In this document: positions 6,558 through 17,570 of the stretch, piece after piece
Layout: the number at the start of each line of letters is the position of its first letter
Position numbering within the stretch: position 1 is the stretch's first letter
The notes under the pieces: generated by a model
Seen by the model: the letters and a program-made list of their open reading frames with translations, nothing else
What the model was told of the DNA's origin: nothing
Databases searched by the model: none
Translations under genes and position numbers: made by a program
NCBI RefSeq assembly: GCF_030413175.1
Contig: NZ_CP129212.1
Coordinates: forward strand, 3,410,001-3,474,000
Source of the DNA: Bradyrhizobium roseum
GTDB lineage: Bacteria; Pseudomonadota; Alphaproteobacteria; Rhizobiales; Xanthobacteraceae
Direction: 5' to 3'
DNA: 64,000 nucleotides

Positions 6558-7484
6558 TTAAGCGAGAGAACTACGCCCGATGTGTTTCAGGATCGTTTCG
6601 CGGTTCCGGCAAAATGGTTTCATTCGGCCAGTTTCTGGCCTGTTTTTCGCCAAAGCATCGTGATGCAGGTCACATAGGATTTTGCCCCCGCCACGCGGGC
6701 CGGCGGTGGGAAGCGGGGCGGGGTCTCGGTTTCGCCGGATCATCAGGACGCCGCGGTCGCTCCGGCCGAAATGTTCTTCCGAATGCAGCGTCACCGGCCC
6801 CTGGCCGACCTGCGCCACATAGACCCGGAACAAGGTGTCGTCGATCGGCAGCGTCCAGCCGATCGATTCGACGCGGGCGAATTGCGCGACGCGCGGGTTG
6901 GGCACGCGCAGCGTGGGGAGGGCGGCTTCCGTCACGCGGTAAGACACCTTGCCGTCGTCCTGATGCCGGATCGAGCGCATGGTGACGCCGCGCGGCGACA
7001 TCTCGAATTTCACCTCCGGCATCGAGACCATCATTACGGTGAGTTGCGGGGCCTGAGAACGATCCGTGCAGCCACGGGGTACCAGGGCCTGGCGCATCTT
7101 GTCCTTGAACAGGCCGCCCCTCGGGCTCGCAGGGCTGTTCGAGGCAATGGCTCTCGATGTCGAACTTCAAGCCGTGGTAGCAGCAGTGGATACCGTCGTC
7201 CTCGACCTTGCCGTAGCGCAGCGTGGTGCCGCGGTGGCGGCAGCGCGCGTGGAGCAGGCCGGCACGGCCATGCCTGTCGCGAAACAGGACCAGGTCCTCG
7301 CCCAGCACGCGCACTTTTCTGGGGATATCGGCGGCGTCACTGAGGAGGCCGACCGGGTGCCAGTAGCGCGCAACAGCCCGCCCATCGGTGTGCCGCGGCT
7401 GACTGAGGTCAGTTCGGTCCGGGTCATCGACGGCCTCATGGCGTAGCCGGTCCCGAGATCGCGATCCCGCTGCGTAACGTTCAT
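6558..7484 (-). pseudogene. Decayed Rieske [2Fe-2S] ring-hydroxylating oxygenase alpha subunit
   Basis: Pieces of one protein are spread over three frames. From ATG 7484, MTRTELTSVSRGTPMGGLLR is read in one frame. Then RVLGEDLVLFRDRHGRAGL and the Rieske ligands CRHRG...CCYHG continue in a second frame, to CEPEG at about 7125. A third frame carries later oxygenase-like sequence (PTLRVPNPRVAQFARVES) and ends at 6558. Part of the middle, including the expected catalytic iron ligands, is absent. In phthalate/vanillate-type oxygenases the intact subunit inserts molecular oxygen into aromatic rings. At least two frameshifts and a deletion make it non-functional. Confidence 0.75.
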
Positions 7485-7548
7485 GCCGCTTCCTCCCGCG
7501 ACGGCTTTGGCGCCGCTATCGTCCGATGCCACAGTGAAAGGCAGATCG

Positions 7549-7801
7549 ATGACAATGGCGGAACTGGTCACGCGGAATTTGGTCGCCAAGGAGGTCAATC
7601 CACGGGACAACCGCGAGACCTTGGTCTGTCTGACTAAGGCGGGGCTGGCGGCGCAGACGTCGTAGTGGCAGGTGCGCAGGAACGTAACCGGCGGCTCCTG
7701 GAACGGTTCGGCAAGGACGAGTTCAGCGTCCTGCGTGACAGATCGATCGGCTCACCGACACGACTGCCCGGATGCTCGCCGACGAGAAGGATCTGCACTA
7801 A
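7549..7801 (+). pseudogene. Remnant of a MarR-family regulator
   Basis: In frame one, MAELVTRNLVAKEVNPRDNR and ETLVCLTKAGLAAQ match the recognition helix and wing of MarR regulators (typically RLEAKGLVxRxxNPxDxR, then LTxxG). It breaks at a TAG at about 7663. The continuing C-terminal helix (ERFGKDEFSVLRD, then LTDTTARMLADEK) is only seen by changing frame twice. It lies divergently beside the broken oxygenase, so the pair was probably a regulator and its target. Confidence 0.6.
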
Positions 7802-7995
7802 ATTTCCGCATGGTCGGGCCAAACGCGTCGGCCAGCGAGGTAGGAGCACAACACCTTTTGACTTCGGCCGACGTGCCAAGAACCTGGAATAAGGTCAAGT
7901 TGGCTTGTCTTGCGCCCTCTGTTGCGCTGCGCTAAGCCAAGAATAATTCCAATCAACGAATCTGCGGGCGAAATCCGCAGGAAAAGGCACCGCCG

Positions 7996-8361
7996 ATGAC
8001 CGGCATCCTGCAGAATTACCTTCCACTTGTCGTGTTTATCGGGGTGGCGAGCCTGATCGGTCTGGCGCTATTGATCGCCCCGTTCCTGGTCGCGTTCCAG
8101 CAGCCGGACCCGGAAAAGCTGTCCGCCTATGAATGCGGATTCAACGCATTTGACGACGCCCGCATGAAGTTCGACGTCCGCTTCTATCTGGTCGCGATCC
8201 TCTTCATCATTTTCGATCTCGAAGTAGCGTTTCTGTTCCCGTGGGCGGTCGCCTTCGGCAAGTTGGGCGCTACCGGCTTCTGGTCGATGATGGTGTTCCT
8301 CGCCGTCCTCACGGTCGGCTTTGCTTATGAGTGGAAGAAAGGCGCGCTCGAATGGGATTGA
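7996..8361 (+). CDS. nuoA: NADH-quinone oxidoreductase subunit A
   Basis: A 121-residue membrane subunit of complex I with three transmembrane helices (about residues 10-32, 65-88 and 96-115). The loop with the family motif [14 protein letters not shown] lies between helices 1 and 2, and an acidic [12 protein letters not shown] segment begins helix 2/3. Length and motifs are normal. It is the first gene of the nuo operon, 15 bases after an AGGAAAAGG site. The roughly 100 bases upstream must hold the operon promoter, but I could not pick clear -35/-10 boxes. It overlaps nuoB by 10 bases. Confidence 0.96.
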   Translation: MTGILQNYLPLVVFIGVASLIGLALLIAPFLVAFQQPDPEKLSAYECGFNAFDDARMKFDVRFYLVAILFIIFDLEVAFLFPWAVAFGKLGATGFWSMMVFLAVLTVGFAYEWKKGALEWD

Positions 8362-8942
8362 GCCCGACTGCGACAGGCTCTTCGCCTGCGATCGCGCAGG
8401 CGCCGAAGGGCATTCTTGACCCGTCGACCGGTAAGCCGGTCGGGGCCAATGACCCGTTCTTCCTCGAGGTCAATCACGAACTGTCTGACAAGGGGTTCTT
8501 CGTCGCCACCGCTGACGATCTGATCACGTGGGCGCGCACGGGCTCGCTGATGTGGATGACGTTCGGCCTGGCCTGCTGCGCGGTCGAGATGATGCAGGTG
8601 TCGATGCCGCGCTACGACGTCGAACGCTTCGGCTTTGCGCCCCGCGCCTCGCCGCGGCAGTCCGACGTCATGATCGTGGCGGGCACGCTGACCAACAAGA
8701 TGGCGCCGGCGCTGCGGAAGGTCTACGACCAGATGCCCGAGCCGCGCTACGTGATCTCGATGGGATCGTGCGCCAATGGCGGCGGCTACTACCACTATTC
8801 CTATTCGGTCGTGCGCGGCTGCGACCGCATCGTGCCGGTCGATATCTACGTGCCCGGGTGCCCGCCGACGGCGGAAGCGCTGCTGTACGGCGTGCTGCTG
8901 CTGCAGAAGAAGATCCGGCGCATCGGGACCATCGAACGCTAA
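8352..8942 (+). CDS. nuoB: NADH-quinone oxidoreductase subunit B
   Basis: This 196-residue peripheral-arm subunit holds cluster N2, the last iron-sulfur centre before quinone. The four ligands are visible: the adjacent pair in [11 protein letters not shown], the Cys in MGSCANGGG, and the Cys in [11 protein letters not shown]. The ATG at 8352 overlaps the nuoA stop and fits the family start (MGLSPTA); an earlier in-frame Met at 8331 would extend deep into nuoA. Length is typical. Confidence 0.96.
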   Translation: MGLSPTATGSSPAIAQAPKGILDPSTGKPVGANDPFFLEVNHELSDKGFFVATADDLITWARTGSLMWMTFGLACCAVEMMQVSMPRYDVERFGFAPRASPRQSDVMIVAGTLTNKMAPALRKVYDQMPEPRYVISMGSCANGGGYYHYSYSVVRGCDRIVPVDIYVPGCPPTAEALLYGVLLLQKKIRRIGTIER

Positions 8943-8953
8943 GGTTTTAGGGA

Positions 8954-9565
8954 ATGGACGACGGCAAACTCGACGCCCTTGGGCAGACGATTGTTAGCGC
9001 GCTTCCGGGCGCGGCCTCTGCCCATGCGGTCGCGTTCAACCAGCTCACCGTCACGGTCGATGCGATGAAGATCGTCGAGGTGATGAAGCACCTGCGCGAC
9101 GATCCGGCGCTGCGCTTCGTCAACTTCACCGACGTGACGGCCGTGGACTATCCCGGCCGCGAGAAGCGCTTCGACGTGGTCTATCATCTGCTGTCGCCGA
9201 CCCTGAACGAGCGTATTCGTATTCGCAGCGAGGCCGACGAGACCACGCAGGTGCCGTCGATCATCGACGTGTTTCCCGGCGCCGACTGGTTCGAGCGCGA
9301 GGCCTACGATCTCTACGGCGTGATCTTCACCGGCCATCCCGACATGCGGCGGCTGCTGACGGATTACGGTTTCGACGGCCATCCGCTGCGCAAGGACTTT
9401 CCGCTCACCGGCTTCGTCGAGGTTCGCTACGACGACCAGGAGAAGCGGGTGCTGTACGAGCCGGTGCGTCTGAACCAGGAATTCCGCAAATTCGATTTTC
9501 TCTCGCCATGGGAAGGCGCGGACTATCCGCTGCCGGGCGACGAGAAGGCTGAGCCGAAGGCCTGA
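8954..9565 (+). CDS. nuoC: NADH-quinone oxidoreductase subunit C
   Basis: This 203-residue 30-kDa-type subunit lies at the junction of the peripheral arm. The signature [19 protein letters not shown] (about residues 114-132), with RRLLTDYGF and [11 protein letters not shown] after it, is clear. It is a separate gene here, not fused to nuoD as in Escherichia coli. It starts 11 bases after nuoB, and nuoD follows after 2 bases. Confidence 0.96.
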   Translation: MDDGKLDALGQTIVSALPGAASAHAVAFNQLTVTVDAMKIVEVMKHLRDDPALRFVNFTDVTAVDYPGREKRFDVVYHLLSPTLNERIRIRSEADETTQVPSIIDVFPGADWFEREAYDLYGVIFTGHPDMRRLLTDYGFDGHPLRKDFPLTGFVEVRYDDQEKRVLYEPVRLNQEFRKFDFLSPWEGADYPLPGDEKAEPKA

Positions 9566-9567
9566 CC

Positions 9568-10764
9568 ATGAATGAACAACCGGAACACCTCCGCAATTTT
9601 ACGATCAACTTCGGGCCGCAGCACCCTGCGGCTCATGGTGTGTTGCGGCTCGTCCTTGAATTGGACGGCGAAGTGGTCGAGCGTGTCGATCCACATATCG
9701 GCCTCCTGCATCGCGGTACCGAAAAGCTGATCGAGCAGAAGACGTACCTGCAGGCGATTCCCTATTTCGACCGTCTCGATTACGTCGCTCCGATGAACCA
9801 GGAGCACGCGTTCTGCCTTGCGGCGGAAAAGCTGCTCGGCATCACGGTGCCGCGGCGCGGGCAGTTGATCCGCGTGCTGTATTGCGAGATCGGCCGCATC
9901 CTGTCGCATCTGCTTAACGTCACCACGCAGGCGATGGACGTCGGCGCGCTTACTCCGCCGCTGTGGGGCTTTGAAGAGCGCGAAAAGCTGATGGTGTTTT
10001 ACGAGCGAGCCTCCGGCTCGCGCATGCACGCGGCGTACTTCCGCGTCGGCGGCGTGCATCAGGACCTGCCGCCGAAACTGATCGACGATATCGACGCCTG
10101 GTGCGACCCGTTCCTGCAGGTCGTCGCGGATCTCGAGACGCTTCTGACCGGCAACCGCATCTTCAAGCAGCGCAACGTCGACATCGGCGTTGTCTCGCTG
10201 AAGGAAGCCTGGGAGTGGGGTTTTTCGGGCGTGATGGTACGCGGCTCCGGCGCGGCCTGGGATCTGCGCAAGTCGCAGCCCTATGAGTGCTACGCCGAGA
10301 TGGATTTCGACATTCCGATCGGCAAGAACGGCGACTGCTACGACCGCTACTGCATCCGCATGGAAGAGATGCGCCAGTCGGTGCGGATCATGAAGCAGTG
10401 CATTGCCAAGCTGCGGGCGCCTGACGGGCAGGGGCCCGTTGTCGTCGAGGACAACAAGGTAGCGCCGCCGCGTCGCGGCGAGATGAAGCGCTCGATGGAA
10501 GCGCTGATCCATCACTTCAAGCTCTATACCGAGGGCGTCCACGTGCCGGCCGGCGAGGTCTACGTCGCGGTAGAGGCGCCGAAGGGCGAGTTCGGCGTGT
10601 ACCTGGTGGCGGACGGCACCAACAAGCCCTACAAATGCAAGATCCGCGCGCCGGGCTTTGCCCATCTGCAGGCGATGCATCACATCTGCAAAGGCCATCT
10701 GCTCGCCGACGTCTCGGCGATTCTCGGCTCGCTCGACATCGTGTTCGGAGAGGTCGATCGGTGA
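9568..10764 (+). CDS. nuoD: NADH-quinone oxidoreductase subunit D
   Basis: This 398-residue 49-kDa subunit forms the quinone-binding cavity with NuoB. Near the N-terminus it has the [20 protein letters not shown] loop, whose His residues contact quinone, and [11 protein letters not shown]. The end [12 protein letters not shown] is the usual C-terminus. The stop overlaps the start of an FkbM methyltransferase gene (TGATG) instead of nuoE, which is the usual next gene. Confidence 0.96.
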   Translation: MNEQPEHLRNFTINFGPQHPAAHGVLRLVLELDGEVVERVDPHIGLLHRGTEKLIEQKTYLQAIPYFDRLDYVAPMNQEHAFCLAAEKLLGITVPRRGQLIRVLYCEIGRILSHLLNVTTQAMDVGALTPPLWGFEEREKLMVFYERASGSRMHAAYFRVGGVHQDLPPKLIDDIDAWCDPFLQVVADLETLLTGNRIFKQRNVDIGVVSLKEAWEWGFSGVMVRGSGAAWDLRKSQPYECYAEMDFDIPIGKNGDCYDRYCIRMEEMRQSVRIMKQCIAKLRAPDGQGPVVVEDNKVAPPRRGEMKRSMEALIHHFKLYTEGVHVPAGEVYVAVEAPKGEFGVYLVADGTNKPYKCKIRAPGFAHLQAMHHICKGHLLADVSAILGSLDIVFGEVDR

Positions 10765-11723
10765 TGGCGCAGGCGCCCATCCAGTTTGACCGGGCATCGG
10801 GCGTGCTTGCGGGCGCCAACGCGTGGGAGCGTTTGGCCGCGGTGGCGCTCGTGCTGGGCTCAAAAGTGGGGGCGCATTTCTCGCATCGCGGCTACAACAT
10901 GTGCGCCAACCTGTTGCGCACGACGCTGCCCGAGCGCGGCATCCAGGTCAAACTCAACCCGGACGCCCTCTTCGAGTTTCCCTATGGCGACGGCTACTGG
11001 AGCAAGCTGCTCAACCGCACCTATCACTACGAGGACGAACTCGAACTGCTGTTCAAGGACTCCGCCGACGTCGACTACACGCTGCTCGATTGCGGCGCCA
11101 ATTATGGCTACTGGTCGGTGCTGGTGTCGAGCAAGCCGTTCGGCTCGCACAAGGCGATCGCGATCGAGCCGTCGGGACAGAATTATCCAAAGCTTGCCAA
11201 CAACGCTCGGATCAACGGCAATCGCTTCGAGACGATGAAATGCGCGATCGGCGCGGCGCGAGGCACCGCGCGGCTGTCCGGCACCAAGCATGAGGCGTTT
11301 TCGATCGCCGGCGACCAGTCGGGCGGCGAGGAGGTGCCGGTTCTCGCGCTCGATAACCTGATCGATGACGGCAAGGTCGCCGCCGACGGCAAATTCCTGA
11401 TCAAGCTCGACGTCGAGGGCGTCGAGATCGAGGCCATGAAGGGCGGCGCGCGGCTGATGCAGGGCGACAGCGTTTTGCTATGCGAGGAGCACGGCAACGA
11501 TCCCGCCCACACCGTGTCGCGCTATATCCTCGAACAGACTCCGCTGACGCTGATCGTCTATGATCCGCGCAGCAATCGCCTTGAAACCGTGACCGACCTG
11601 TCGATTCTGGACCGGATCAAGGTTTCAACCCATGTCGGCTACAACGTGTTCGGCACCGCAAGTGCATTCTGGCTCGCCCGGATCGATGCGCTCAATGCGA
11701 AGGCCGGGCGCCGCGTGCAATGA
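10764..11723 (+). CDS. FkbM-family SAM-dependent methyltransferase inside the nuo operon
   Basis: A 319-residue protein starting at ATG 10764, overlapping the nuoD stop (TGATG; a GTG lies one codon earlier). The SAM-binding motif LLDCGANYGYWSVLVSS (about residues 110-126) and the FkbM signature LIKLDVEGVEIEAMKGGARL (about 212-231) are clear. FkbM enzymes O-methylate small molecules, sugars or occasionally proteins. Translational coupling to nuoD means it is made together with complex I. Whether it modifies an Nuo subunit, quinone metabolism or something unrelated cannot be seen. Base composition matches the operon. Confidence 0.85.
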   Translation: MAQAPIQFDRASGVLAGANAWERLAAVALVLGSKVGAHFSHRGYNMCANLLRTTLPERGIQVKLNPDALFEFPYGDGYWSKLLNRTYHYEDELELLFKDSADVDYTLLDCGANYGYWSVLVSSKPFGSHKAIAIEPSGQNYPKLANNARINGNRFETMKCAIGAARGTARLSGTKHEAFSIAGDQSGGEEVPVLALDNLIDDGKVAADGKFLIKLDVEGVEIEAMKGGARLMQGDSVLLCEEHGNDPAHTVSRYILEQTPLTLIVYDPRSNRLETVTDLSILDRIKVSTHVGYNVFGTASAFWLARIDALNAKAGRRVQ

Positions 11724-11734
11724 GAGACTAAACG

Positions 11735-12346
11735 ATGTCCGTCCGCCGCCTCGCACCGAAGGAATTGCAGCCCGCGAGCTTTACGTTCTCGGATGAGAAC
11801 CTCGCCTGGGCCAAGGCGCAGATCGCAAAATATCCGCCGGGCCGGCAGGCGTCCGCGGTGATCGCGATCCTGTGGCGCGTGCAGGAACAGCACGAGGGAT
11901 GGGTGTCGGAAGCCGCGATCCGCGCTGTCGCTGACCTGCTGGAGATGCCCTACATTCGCGTGCTGGAAGTGGCGACCTTCTACACGATGTTTCAGCTGCA
12001 GCCGGTCGGCAAGAAGGCCCATGTGCAGGTCTGTGGCACCACGCCCTGCCGCCTGCGCGGCGCCGGCGATCTGATCGAGGTGTGCCAGCACCGCATTCAT
12101 CACGATCCCTTCGAACTTTCGAAGGACGGTAATTTCAGCTGGGAAGAGGTCGAGTGCCTGGGCGCCTGCGTGAATGCGCCGATGGTGCAGATCTGGAAGG
12201 ACACCTACGAGGACCTGACCAAGGAAAGCTTTGGCAAGGTGCTGGACGGCTTTGCGTCCGGCAATCCGCCGAAGCCGGGCCCGCAAATCGACCGTCAGTT
12301 CTCGGCGCCGGTGGGCGGACCGACGACGCTGAAGGAAACCACATGA
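11735..12346 (+). CDS. nuoE: NADH-quinone oxidoreductase subunit E
   Basis: This 203-residue 24-kDa subunit carries the [2Fe-2S] cluster N1a. The four Cys ligands are in [13 protein letters not shown] and [11 protein letters not shown]. The N-terminal thioredoxin-like helical part includes [13 protein letters not shown] and VATFYTMF. The C-terminal extension (about residues 170-203, Pro/Gly-rich) is common in alphaproteobacteria. Its stop overlaps the next small gene by ATGA. Confidence 0.96.
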   Translation: MSVRRLAPKELQPASFTFSDENLAWAKAQIAKYPPGRQASAVIAILWRVQEQHEGWVSEAAIRAVADLLEMPYIRVLEVATFYTMFQLQPVGKKAHVQVCGTTPCRLRGAGDLIEVCQHRIHHDPFELSKDGNFSWEEVECLGACVNAPMVQIWKDTYEDLTKESFGKVLDGFASGNPPKPGPQIDRQFSAPVGGPTTLKETT

Positions 12347-12558
12347 CGCGTAACGGCACATGGCCCGCGATCGGGCAGGGAGGGGTCAGCGCGATGAAGA
12401 ACTGGCGCTATATCGCCATGCACACCGTTGCAGCGGCCGCATTCATCTTCCTGCTGCAGCGTTACGGGTTGAACGCAACCCTCGAATCCAGCCTGCTGTG
12501 GGCGATCACCTTCGGCGGATGCGCCGCGGGCCTCGCCTACGCGCAATCCAATCGTTGA
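12343..12558 (+). CDS. Small membrane protein between nuoE and nuoF
   Basis: A 71-residue protein with two hydrophobic helices (about residues 24-40, [15 protein letters not shown], and 48-66, [20 protein letters not shown]). It starts at ATG 12343, coupled to nuoE by ATGA; an internal Met (MKNWRYIA, 12394) gives a 54-residue alternative. No homologous complex I subunit is known to me. Coupling suggests co-expression with complex I, perhaps as an assembly or accessory subunit. That is inference only. Confidence 0.7.
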   Translation: MTRNGTWPAIGQGGVSAMKNWRYIAMHTVAAAAFIFLLQRYGLNATLESSLLWAITFGGCAAGLAYAQSNR

Positions 12559-12576
12559 TCCCGGGAAATTCAAGTC

Positions 12577-13902
12577 ATGCTCGACGACAAGGATCGCATC
12601 TTCAAGAACCTCTACGGGCTCCACGACTGGGGGCTGGAGGGCGCGCGCCGCCGGGGGGCGTGGGACGGCACGAAAGCGATCATCGACAAGGGCCGTGACT
12701 GGATCATCAACGAGATGAAGGCCTCCGGCCTGCGCGGCCGCGGCGGGGCGGGATTCCCGACCGGGCTGAAATGGTCGTTCATGCCCAAGGAATCGACCGA
12801 CGGCCGGCCAAGCTATCTGGTCGTCAACGCCGACGAGTCCGAGCCCGGTACCTGCAAGGACCGCGAGATCATGCGGCACGATCCGCATCTGTTGGTCGAG
12901 GGCTGTCTGCTCGCCAGTTTCGCGATGAACGCGCATGTCTGCTACATCTATGTGCGCGGCGAATTCATCCGCGAGCGCGAGCATCTGCAGGCCGCGATCG
13001 ACCAGGCCTATGACGCAAAGCTGGTCGGCAAGGACAATATCAACGGCTGGCCGTTCGATATCTATGTCGCGCATGGCGCCGGCGCTTATATCTGCGGTGA
13101 AGAGACCGCGCTCCTGGAGTCCCTCGAAGGCAAGAAGGGCCAGCCGCGGCTGAAGCCGCCATTCCCGGCCAATGTCGGCCTCTATGGCTGCCCGACCACG
13201 GTCAACAACGTCGAATCCATCGCGGTCGCGCCCGACATCCTGCGGCGCGGTGCGGCGTGGTTCGCCGCGATCGGCCGGCCGAACAATGTCGGCACCAAGC
13301 TGTTTTGCGTTTCCGGCCATGTCGAGCGCCCCTGCAACGTCGAAGAGGCGATGGGGATTCCGTTCCGCGAATTGATCGAGCGGCATTGCGGCGGCATTCG
13401 CGGCGGCTGGGACAATCTGAAGGCGGTGATTCCGGGCGGCTCGTCGGTGCGCATGGTGCCGGCCGAGCAGATCATCGACACGCCGATGGATTTTGACAGC
13501 CTCGGCAAGCTCCGTTCCGGCCTCGGCACCGCCGCGGTGATCGTGATGGACAAGTCGACCGACCTGATCCGGGCGATCGCGCGCATTTCCTATTTCTACA
13601 AGCACGAGAGCTGCGGCCAGTGCACGCCGTGCCGCGAAGGCACCGGCTGGATGTGGCGCGTGCTGACGCGCATGGCCGACGGCCGCGCCCACAAGCGCGA
13701 GATCGACATGCTGCTGGAAGTGACCAAGCAGGTCGAAGGCCACACCATCTGTGCGCTCGGCGACGCGGCGGCGTGGCCGATCCAGGGCCTGATCGCGCAT
13801 TTCCGTCACGAGATCGAGGCGCGGATCTCCGAGTATTCGCACAAGGCCGACATCGACGATATCGGCGTGCGCGATCCCGTGAACATGGTCGCGGCGGAGT
13901 AG
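12577..13902 (+). CDS. nuoF: NADH-quinone oxidoreductase subunit F
   Basis: This 441-residue 51-kDa subunit is the NADH-oxidising site. The FMN/NADH-binding glycine loop [13 protein letters not shown] (about residues 50-62) and [11 protein letters not shown] are present. The [4Fe-4S] N3 ligands are in [15 protein letters not shown] and a later CALGDAAAW. It starts 18 bases after the small membrane gene. Length is typical. Confidence 0.96.
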   Translation: MLDDKDRIFKNLYGLHDWGLEGARRRGAWDGTKAIIDKGRDWIINEMKASGLRGRGGAGFPTGLKWSFMPKESTDGRPSYLVVNADESEPGTCKDREIMRHDPHLLVEGCLLASFAMNAHVCYIYVRGEFIREREHLQAAIDQAYDAKLVGKDNINGWPFDIYVAHGAGAYICGEETALLESLEGKKGQPRLKPPFPANVGLYGCPTTVNNVESIAVAPDILRRGAAWFAAIGRPNNVGTKLFCVSGHVERPCNVEEAMGIPFRELIERHCGGIRGGWDNLKAVIPGGSSVRMVPAEQIIDTPMDFDSLGKLRSGLGTAAVIVMDKSTDLIRAIARISYFYKHESCGQCTPCREGTGWMWRVLTRMADGRAHKREIDMLLEVTKQVEGHTICALGDAAAWPIQGLIAHFRHEIEARISEYSHKADIDDIGVRDPVNMVAAE

Positions 13903-13904
13903 AG

Positions 13905-14399
13905 ATGACAATTTCGCAACCGAGCTTCTGGTGGCAGAGATACGGGACGCTGGCGCAGATGGCGCAGGCGGCCGTGGCGCTGCTCGGCTTTGTTGCGATT
14001 CTGATCCAGATCAACGAGATCCGCACCAACAACCGCGCGTCGAGCGCGCGGGCTGCGTTTCTGGGCTACACGGATCTGGCGTTCAAGAACCCGAGATTCG
14101 CGCAGCCCGACTACGAGAAGATCAAGGCGGCCGGCCGCGACGAGCAGGTGCAGTACGAGAGTTTTGTCACCTACTTTCTCTATTCCTGCGAAGAAGCCAT
14201 CAGCGCGTTCGCTGGAAAGCGCGAGTGGCTGGCCTCCTGCGATTACGACCTGAAGCCGCATCTGCCGTTCCTCTGTGAGAAGAACGTGGCGCAGCCGGCC
14301 TGGCTCGCCACCTACGGCGCCGAGACCCAGCAATGGGTCAAGGCGTCGCTGAAGACCGCCAGCGTTACACCGCCAGACTGCAAGCTGGGAAAGACCTGA
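13905..14399 (+). CDS. Hypothetical membrane-anchored protein between nuoF and nuoG
   Basis: This 164-residue protein starts at ATG 13905, two bases after the nuoF stop. One N-terminal hydrophobic helix (about residues 16-36, [20 protein letters not shown]) is followed by a soluble helical domain with an [20 protein letters not shown] segment and four Cys residues in the second half. Single-anchor proteins of this general shape occur in several bacteria without a defined role. It is probably co-transcribed with nuo. No complex I subunit family matches. Confidence 0.7.
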   Translation: MTISQPSFWWQRYGTLAQMAQAAVALLGFVAILIQINEIRTNNRASSARAAFLGYTDLAFKNPRFAQPDYEKIKAAGRDEQVQYESFVTYFLYSCEEAISAFAGKREWLASCDYDLKPHLPFLCEKNVAQPAWLATYGAETQQWVKASLKTASVTPPDCKLGKT

Positions 14400-14406
14400 G
14401 ACCGCA

Positions 14407-16482
14407 ATGACCAAACTCATCATCGACGGCAAAGAGATCGATGTCCCCGCGGAATACACGCTGCTGCAGGCCTGCGAGGCCGCCGGCGCCGAAATCCCGC
14501 GCTTCTGCTACCACGAGCGGCTGTCGATCGCCGGCAATTGCCGGATGTGCCTGGTGGAAGTGAAGGGCGGCCCGAAGCCGGTCGCGAGCTGCGCCTGGGG
14601 CGTGCGCGATTGTCGGCCGGGCCCGAAGGGCGAGCCGCCGGAAATCTCGACGCGTTCGCCGATGGTCAAGAAGGCGCGCGAAGGCGTGATGGAGTTTTTG
14701 CTGATCAACCATCCGCTGGATTGCCCGATCTGCGACCAGGGCGGCGAATGCGACCTGCAGGACCAGGCGATGGGCTACGGCGTCGACACCTCGCGCTTCG
14801 CCGAAAACAAGCGCGCCGTCGAGGACAAATATCTCGGCGCGCTGGTCAAGACCTCGATGAACCGCTGCATCCAGTGCACGCGCTGCGTCCGCTTCTCCGC
14901 CGAAGTCGCCGGCGCGCCGGAGATGGGCGCCACCGGCCGCGGCGAGGACATGGAGATCACGACCTATCTGGAGCAGGCGCTGACCTCCGAACTGCAGGGC
15001 AACCTCGTCGATATCTGCCCGGTGGGCGCGCTGACTTCGAAGCCTTACGCATTCGCCGCGCGCCCGTGGGAGCTCGGCAAGACGCAGTCGATCGACGTCA
15101 TGGACGGCGTGGGCTCGGCGATCCGCGTCGATACCCGCGGCCGCGAGGTGATGCGGATCCTGCCGCGCATCAACGAGGCGGTGAACGAGGAGTGGATTTC
15201 CGACAAGACCCGTCACGTCGTCGACGGGCTGCGGACGCAGCGGCTCGACCGGCCGTATGTCCGCGAAGCCGGCAAGCTGCGCGCCGCGTCCTGGCCGGAG
15301 GCCTTTGCGGCCATTGCGGCCAAGACCGCCCGCATCGACGGCAAACGCATTGGGGCGATCGCCGGCGATCTCGCCGCGGTCGAGGAAATGTTCGCGCTGA
15401 AGGAATTGCTGTCGAAGTGCGGTTCTTCCAATCTGGCGGTGCAGGGCGGCGATGCCTTCGATCCTGCGCTCGGCCGCGCCAGCTATATCTTCAATCCGAC
15501 CATCGCCGGGATCGAGCAGGCCGACGCGCTGCTGATCATCGGCTCCAATCCGCGACGGGAAGCCGCCGTGCTCAACGCGCGGATTCGCAAGCGCTGGCGC
15601 ACCGGCCAGCTCAAGGTCGGCGTCATCGGCCCCAACGCCGATCTCACCTATGATTACGATTATCTCGGCGCGGGCACGGATACGCTGACCGACCTCGCCA
15701 GCGGCAAGCATTCCTTTATCGATGTGCTGAAGGGTGCCAAGAACCCGATCGTGCTCGTCGGCGCCGGTTCGCTGTCGCGGCACGACGGCGCGGCGGTGCT
15801 GGCGCTCGCCGCCAAGATCGCCACGGGCACAGGCGCGCTGAAGGACGGCTGGAACGGTTTTGCCGTGCTGCACGACACCGCCTCGCGCGTCGGTGCGCTC
15901 GATATCGGTTTTGGGACGGGAGCCGGCGGCCTCACCCTTGCGCAGATGACGACGTTCGGCACGATGGACGTTCTGTTCCTGCTCGGCGCGGATGACGTGA
16001 AGGTGCCTGACGGCACGTTCGTGGTCTATATCGGCACCCACGGCGACCGCGGCGCGCACCGCGCCGACGTCATCCTGCCGGGCGCGGCCTATACCGAAAA
16101 ATCCGGCCTCTACGTCAACACCGAGGGCCGGGCGCAGATCGCGGCCCGCGCGGCGTTCCCGCCCGGCGAGGCGCGCGAGGACTGGGCGATCATCCGCGCG
16201 CTCTCCGACGTGCTCGGCAAGAAGCTGCCCTATGATTCCCTGCAGGCGCTGCGCCAGGCGCTGTTCAAGGCCGCGCCGCATCTGATGCGGATCGACCAGA
16301 TCGAGCCCGGCAAGGCCGGCGACGTCAATGCGTTGGCCGGCAAAGGCGGCAAGGTCGACAAGACCCCGCTGAAATCGTCCGTCGAGGATTTCTATCTGAC
16401 CAACCCGATCGCGCGGGCCTCCGCTGTCATGGCGGAATGCTCCCGGCTGGCGGCCGGTCGAATGCTGACGGCAGCAGAGTGA
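14407..16482 (+). CDS. nuoG: NADH-quinone oxidoreductase subunit G
   Basis: This 691-residue 75-kDa subunit carries several iron-sulfur clusters. The [2Fe-2S] N1b ligands are in [16 protein letters not shown]. The His/Cys ligands of N5 are in [16 protein letters not shown]. The N4 ligands are in [10 protein letters not shown] and CPVGAL. A molybdopterin-oxidoreductase-like domain follows (about residues 220-600) without cofactor function. Length is normal for alphaproteobacteria. Confidence 0.96.
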   Translation: MTKLIIDGKEIDVPAEYTLLQACEAAGAEIPRFCYHERLSIAGNCRMCLVEVKGGPKPVASCAWGVRDCRPGPKGEPPEISTRSPMVKKAREGVMEFLLINHPLDCPICDQGGECDLQDQAMGYGVDTSRFAENKRAVEDKYLGALVKTSMNRCIQCTRCVRFSAEVAGAPEMGATGRGEDMEITTYLEQALTSELQGNLVDICPVGALTSKPYAFAARPWELGKTQSIDVMDGVGSAIRVDTRGREVMRILPRINEAVNEEWISDKTRHVVDGLRTQRLDRPYVREAGKLRAASWPEAFAAIAAKTARIDGKRIGAIAGDLAAVEEMFALKELLSKCGSSNLAVQGGDAFDPALGRASYIFNPTIAGIEQADALLIIGSNPRREAAVLNARIRKRWRTGQLKVGVIGPNADLTYDYDYLGAGTDTLTDLASGKHSFIDVLKGAKNPIVLVGAGSLSRHDGAAVLALAAKIATGTGALKDGWNGFAVLHDTASRVGALDIGFGTGAGGLTLAQMTTFGTMDVLFLLGADDVKVPDGTFVVYIGTHGDRGAHRADVILPGAAYTEKSGLYVNTEGRAQIAARAAFPPGEAREDWAIIRALSDVLGKKLPYDSLQALRQALFKAAPHLMRIDQIEPGKAGDVNALAGKGGKVDKTPLKSSVEDFYLTNPIARASAVMAECSRLAAGRMLTAAE

Positions 16483-16492
16483 GCATGAACTG

Positions 16493-17563
16493 ATGGCTGA
16501 TTTCTTCGCAAGCCCGTTCTGGACCGGCTTTCTCTGGCCGCTGATCGTGATGGTCGCGCAGAGCGTCCTACTGCTCGTCGTGCTGCTGGTCGCGATCGCC
16601 TACATCCTGCTCGCCGACCGCAAGATCTGGGCGGCGGTGCAGATCCGCCGCGGCCCCAACGTGGTCGGCCCGTGGGGCCTGCTGCAATCCTTCGCCGATC
16701 TGCTCAAGTTCGTGCTGAAGGAGCCGATCATCCCGTCCGGCTCCAACAAGGGCGTGTTCCTGCTGGCGCCGCTGGTGTCCTGCGTGCTGGCGCTGGCCGC
16801 CTGGGCCGTGATCCCGATGGATCTCGGCTGGGTGATCTCCGACATCAATGTCGGCGTGCTCTATATCTTCGCGATATCGTCGCTGTCGATCTACGGCATC
16901 ATCATGGCCGGCTGGTCGTCGAACTCGAAATATCCGTTCCTGGCAGCACTTCGCTCGGCGGCGCAGATGGTGTCCTACGAAGTCTCGATTGGCTTCGTCA
17001 TCATCACGGTGCTGCTGTGCGCCGGTACGCTCAACCTTTCGGCCATTGTGGAAGCGCAGAACACGCGTGGCCTCGCCAACCTGATCGGCCTGCCACAGCT
17101 CACCATCCTGAACTGGTATGTGTGGCCGCTGTTCCCGATGTTCGTGGTGTTCTACGTCTCGGCGCTCGCCGAGACCAACCGTCCGCCGTTCGACCTGGTG
17201 GAAGCGGAATCCGAACTGGTCGCGGGCTTCATGGTCGAATACGGCTCGACGCCGTATCTGCTGTTCATGCTCGGCGAATATGTCGCGATCACCACGATGT
17301 GCGCGCTGGCGACGATCCTGTTCCTCGGCGGCTGGCTGCCGCCGGTGGATCTGCCGCCGTTCAACTGGGTCCCGGGCGCGGTGTGGTTCGCGCTGAAACT
17401 GTTCTTCATGTTCTTCCTGATCGCGATGGCGAAGGCGATCGTGCCGCGCTACCGCTACGACCAACTGATGCGACTCGGCTGGAAAGTATTCCTGCCGTTG
17501 TCGCTGGCGATGGTGGTGATTGTGGCCGGCGTGCTGCAATTCGCCGGCATCGCGCCGAAGTGA
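16493..17563 (+). CDS. nuoH: NADH-quinone oxidoreductase subunit H
   Basis: This 356-residue membrane subunit has about eight transmembrane helices and links the quinone site to the proton-pumping arm. Conserved sequences include [20 protein letters not shown] (about residues 43-62) and the glutamate-rich loop [20 protein letters not shown] (about 224-243), which lines the quinone channel. It begins 10 bases after nuoG. Confidence 0.96.
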   Translation: MADFFASPFWTGFLWPLIVMVAQSVLLLVVLLVAIAYILLADRKIWAAVQIRRGPNVVGPWGLLQSFADLLKFVLKEPIIPSGSNKGVFLLAPLVSCVLALAAWAVIPMDLGWVISDINVGVLYIFAISSLSIYGIIMAGWSSNSKYPFLAALRSAAQMVSYEVSIGFVIITVLLCAGTLNLSAIVEAQNTRGLANLIGLPQLTILNWYVWPLFPMFVVFYVSALAETNRPPFDLVEAESELVAGFMVEYGSTPYLLFMLGEYVAITTMCALATILFLGGWLPPVDLPPFNWVPGAVWFALKLFFMFFLIAMAKAIVPRYRYDQLMRLGWKVFLPLSLAMVVIVAGVLQFAGIAPK

Positions 17564-17570
17564 GGTTGCT

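Noticed and set aside
14365..16281. 638-codon open frame antisense to nuoG
   Set aside because: It lies wholly opposite a certain gene. Its translation is Arg/Asp/His/Leu-rich, as expected for the complement of GC-rich codons, with no domain pattern.
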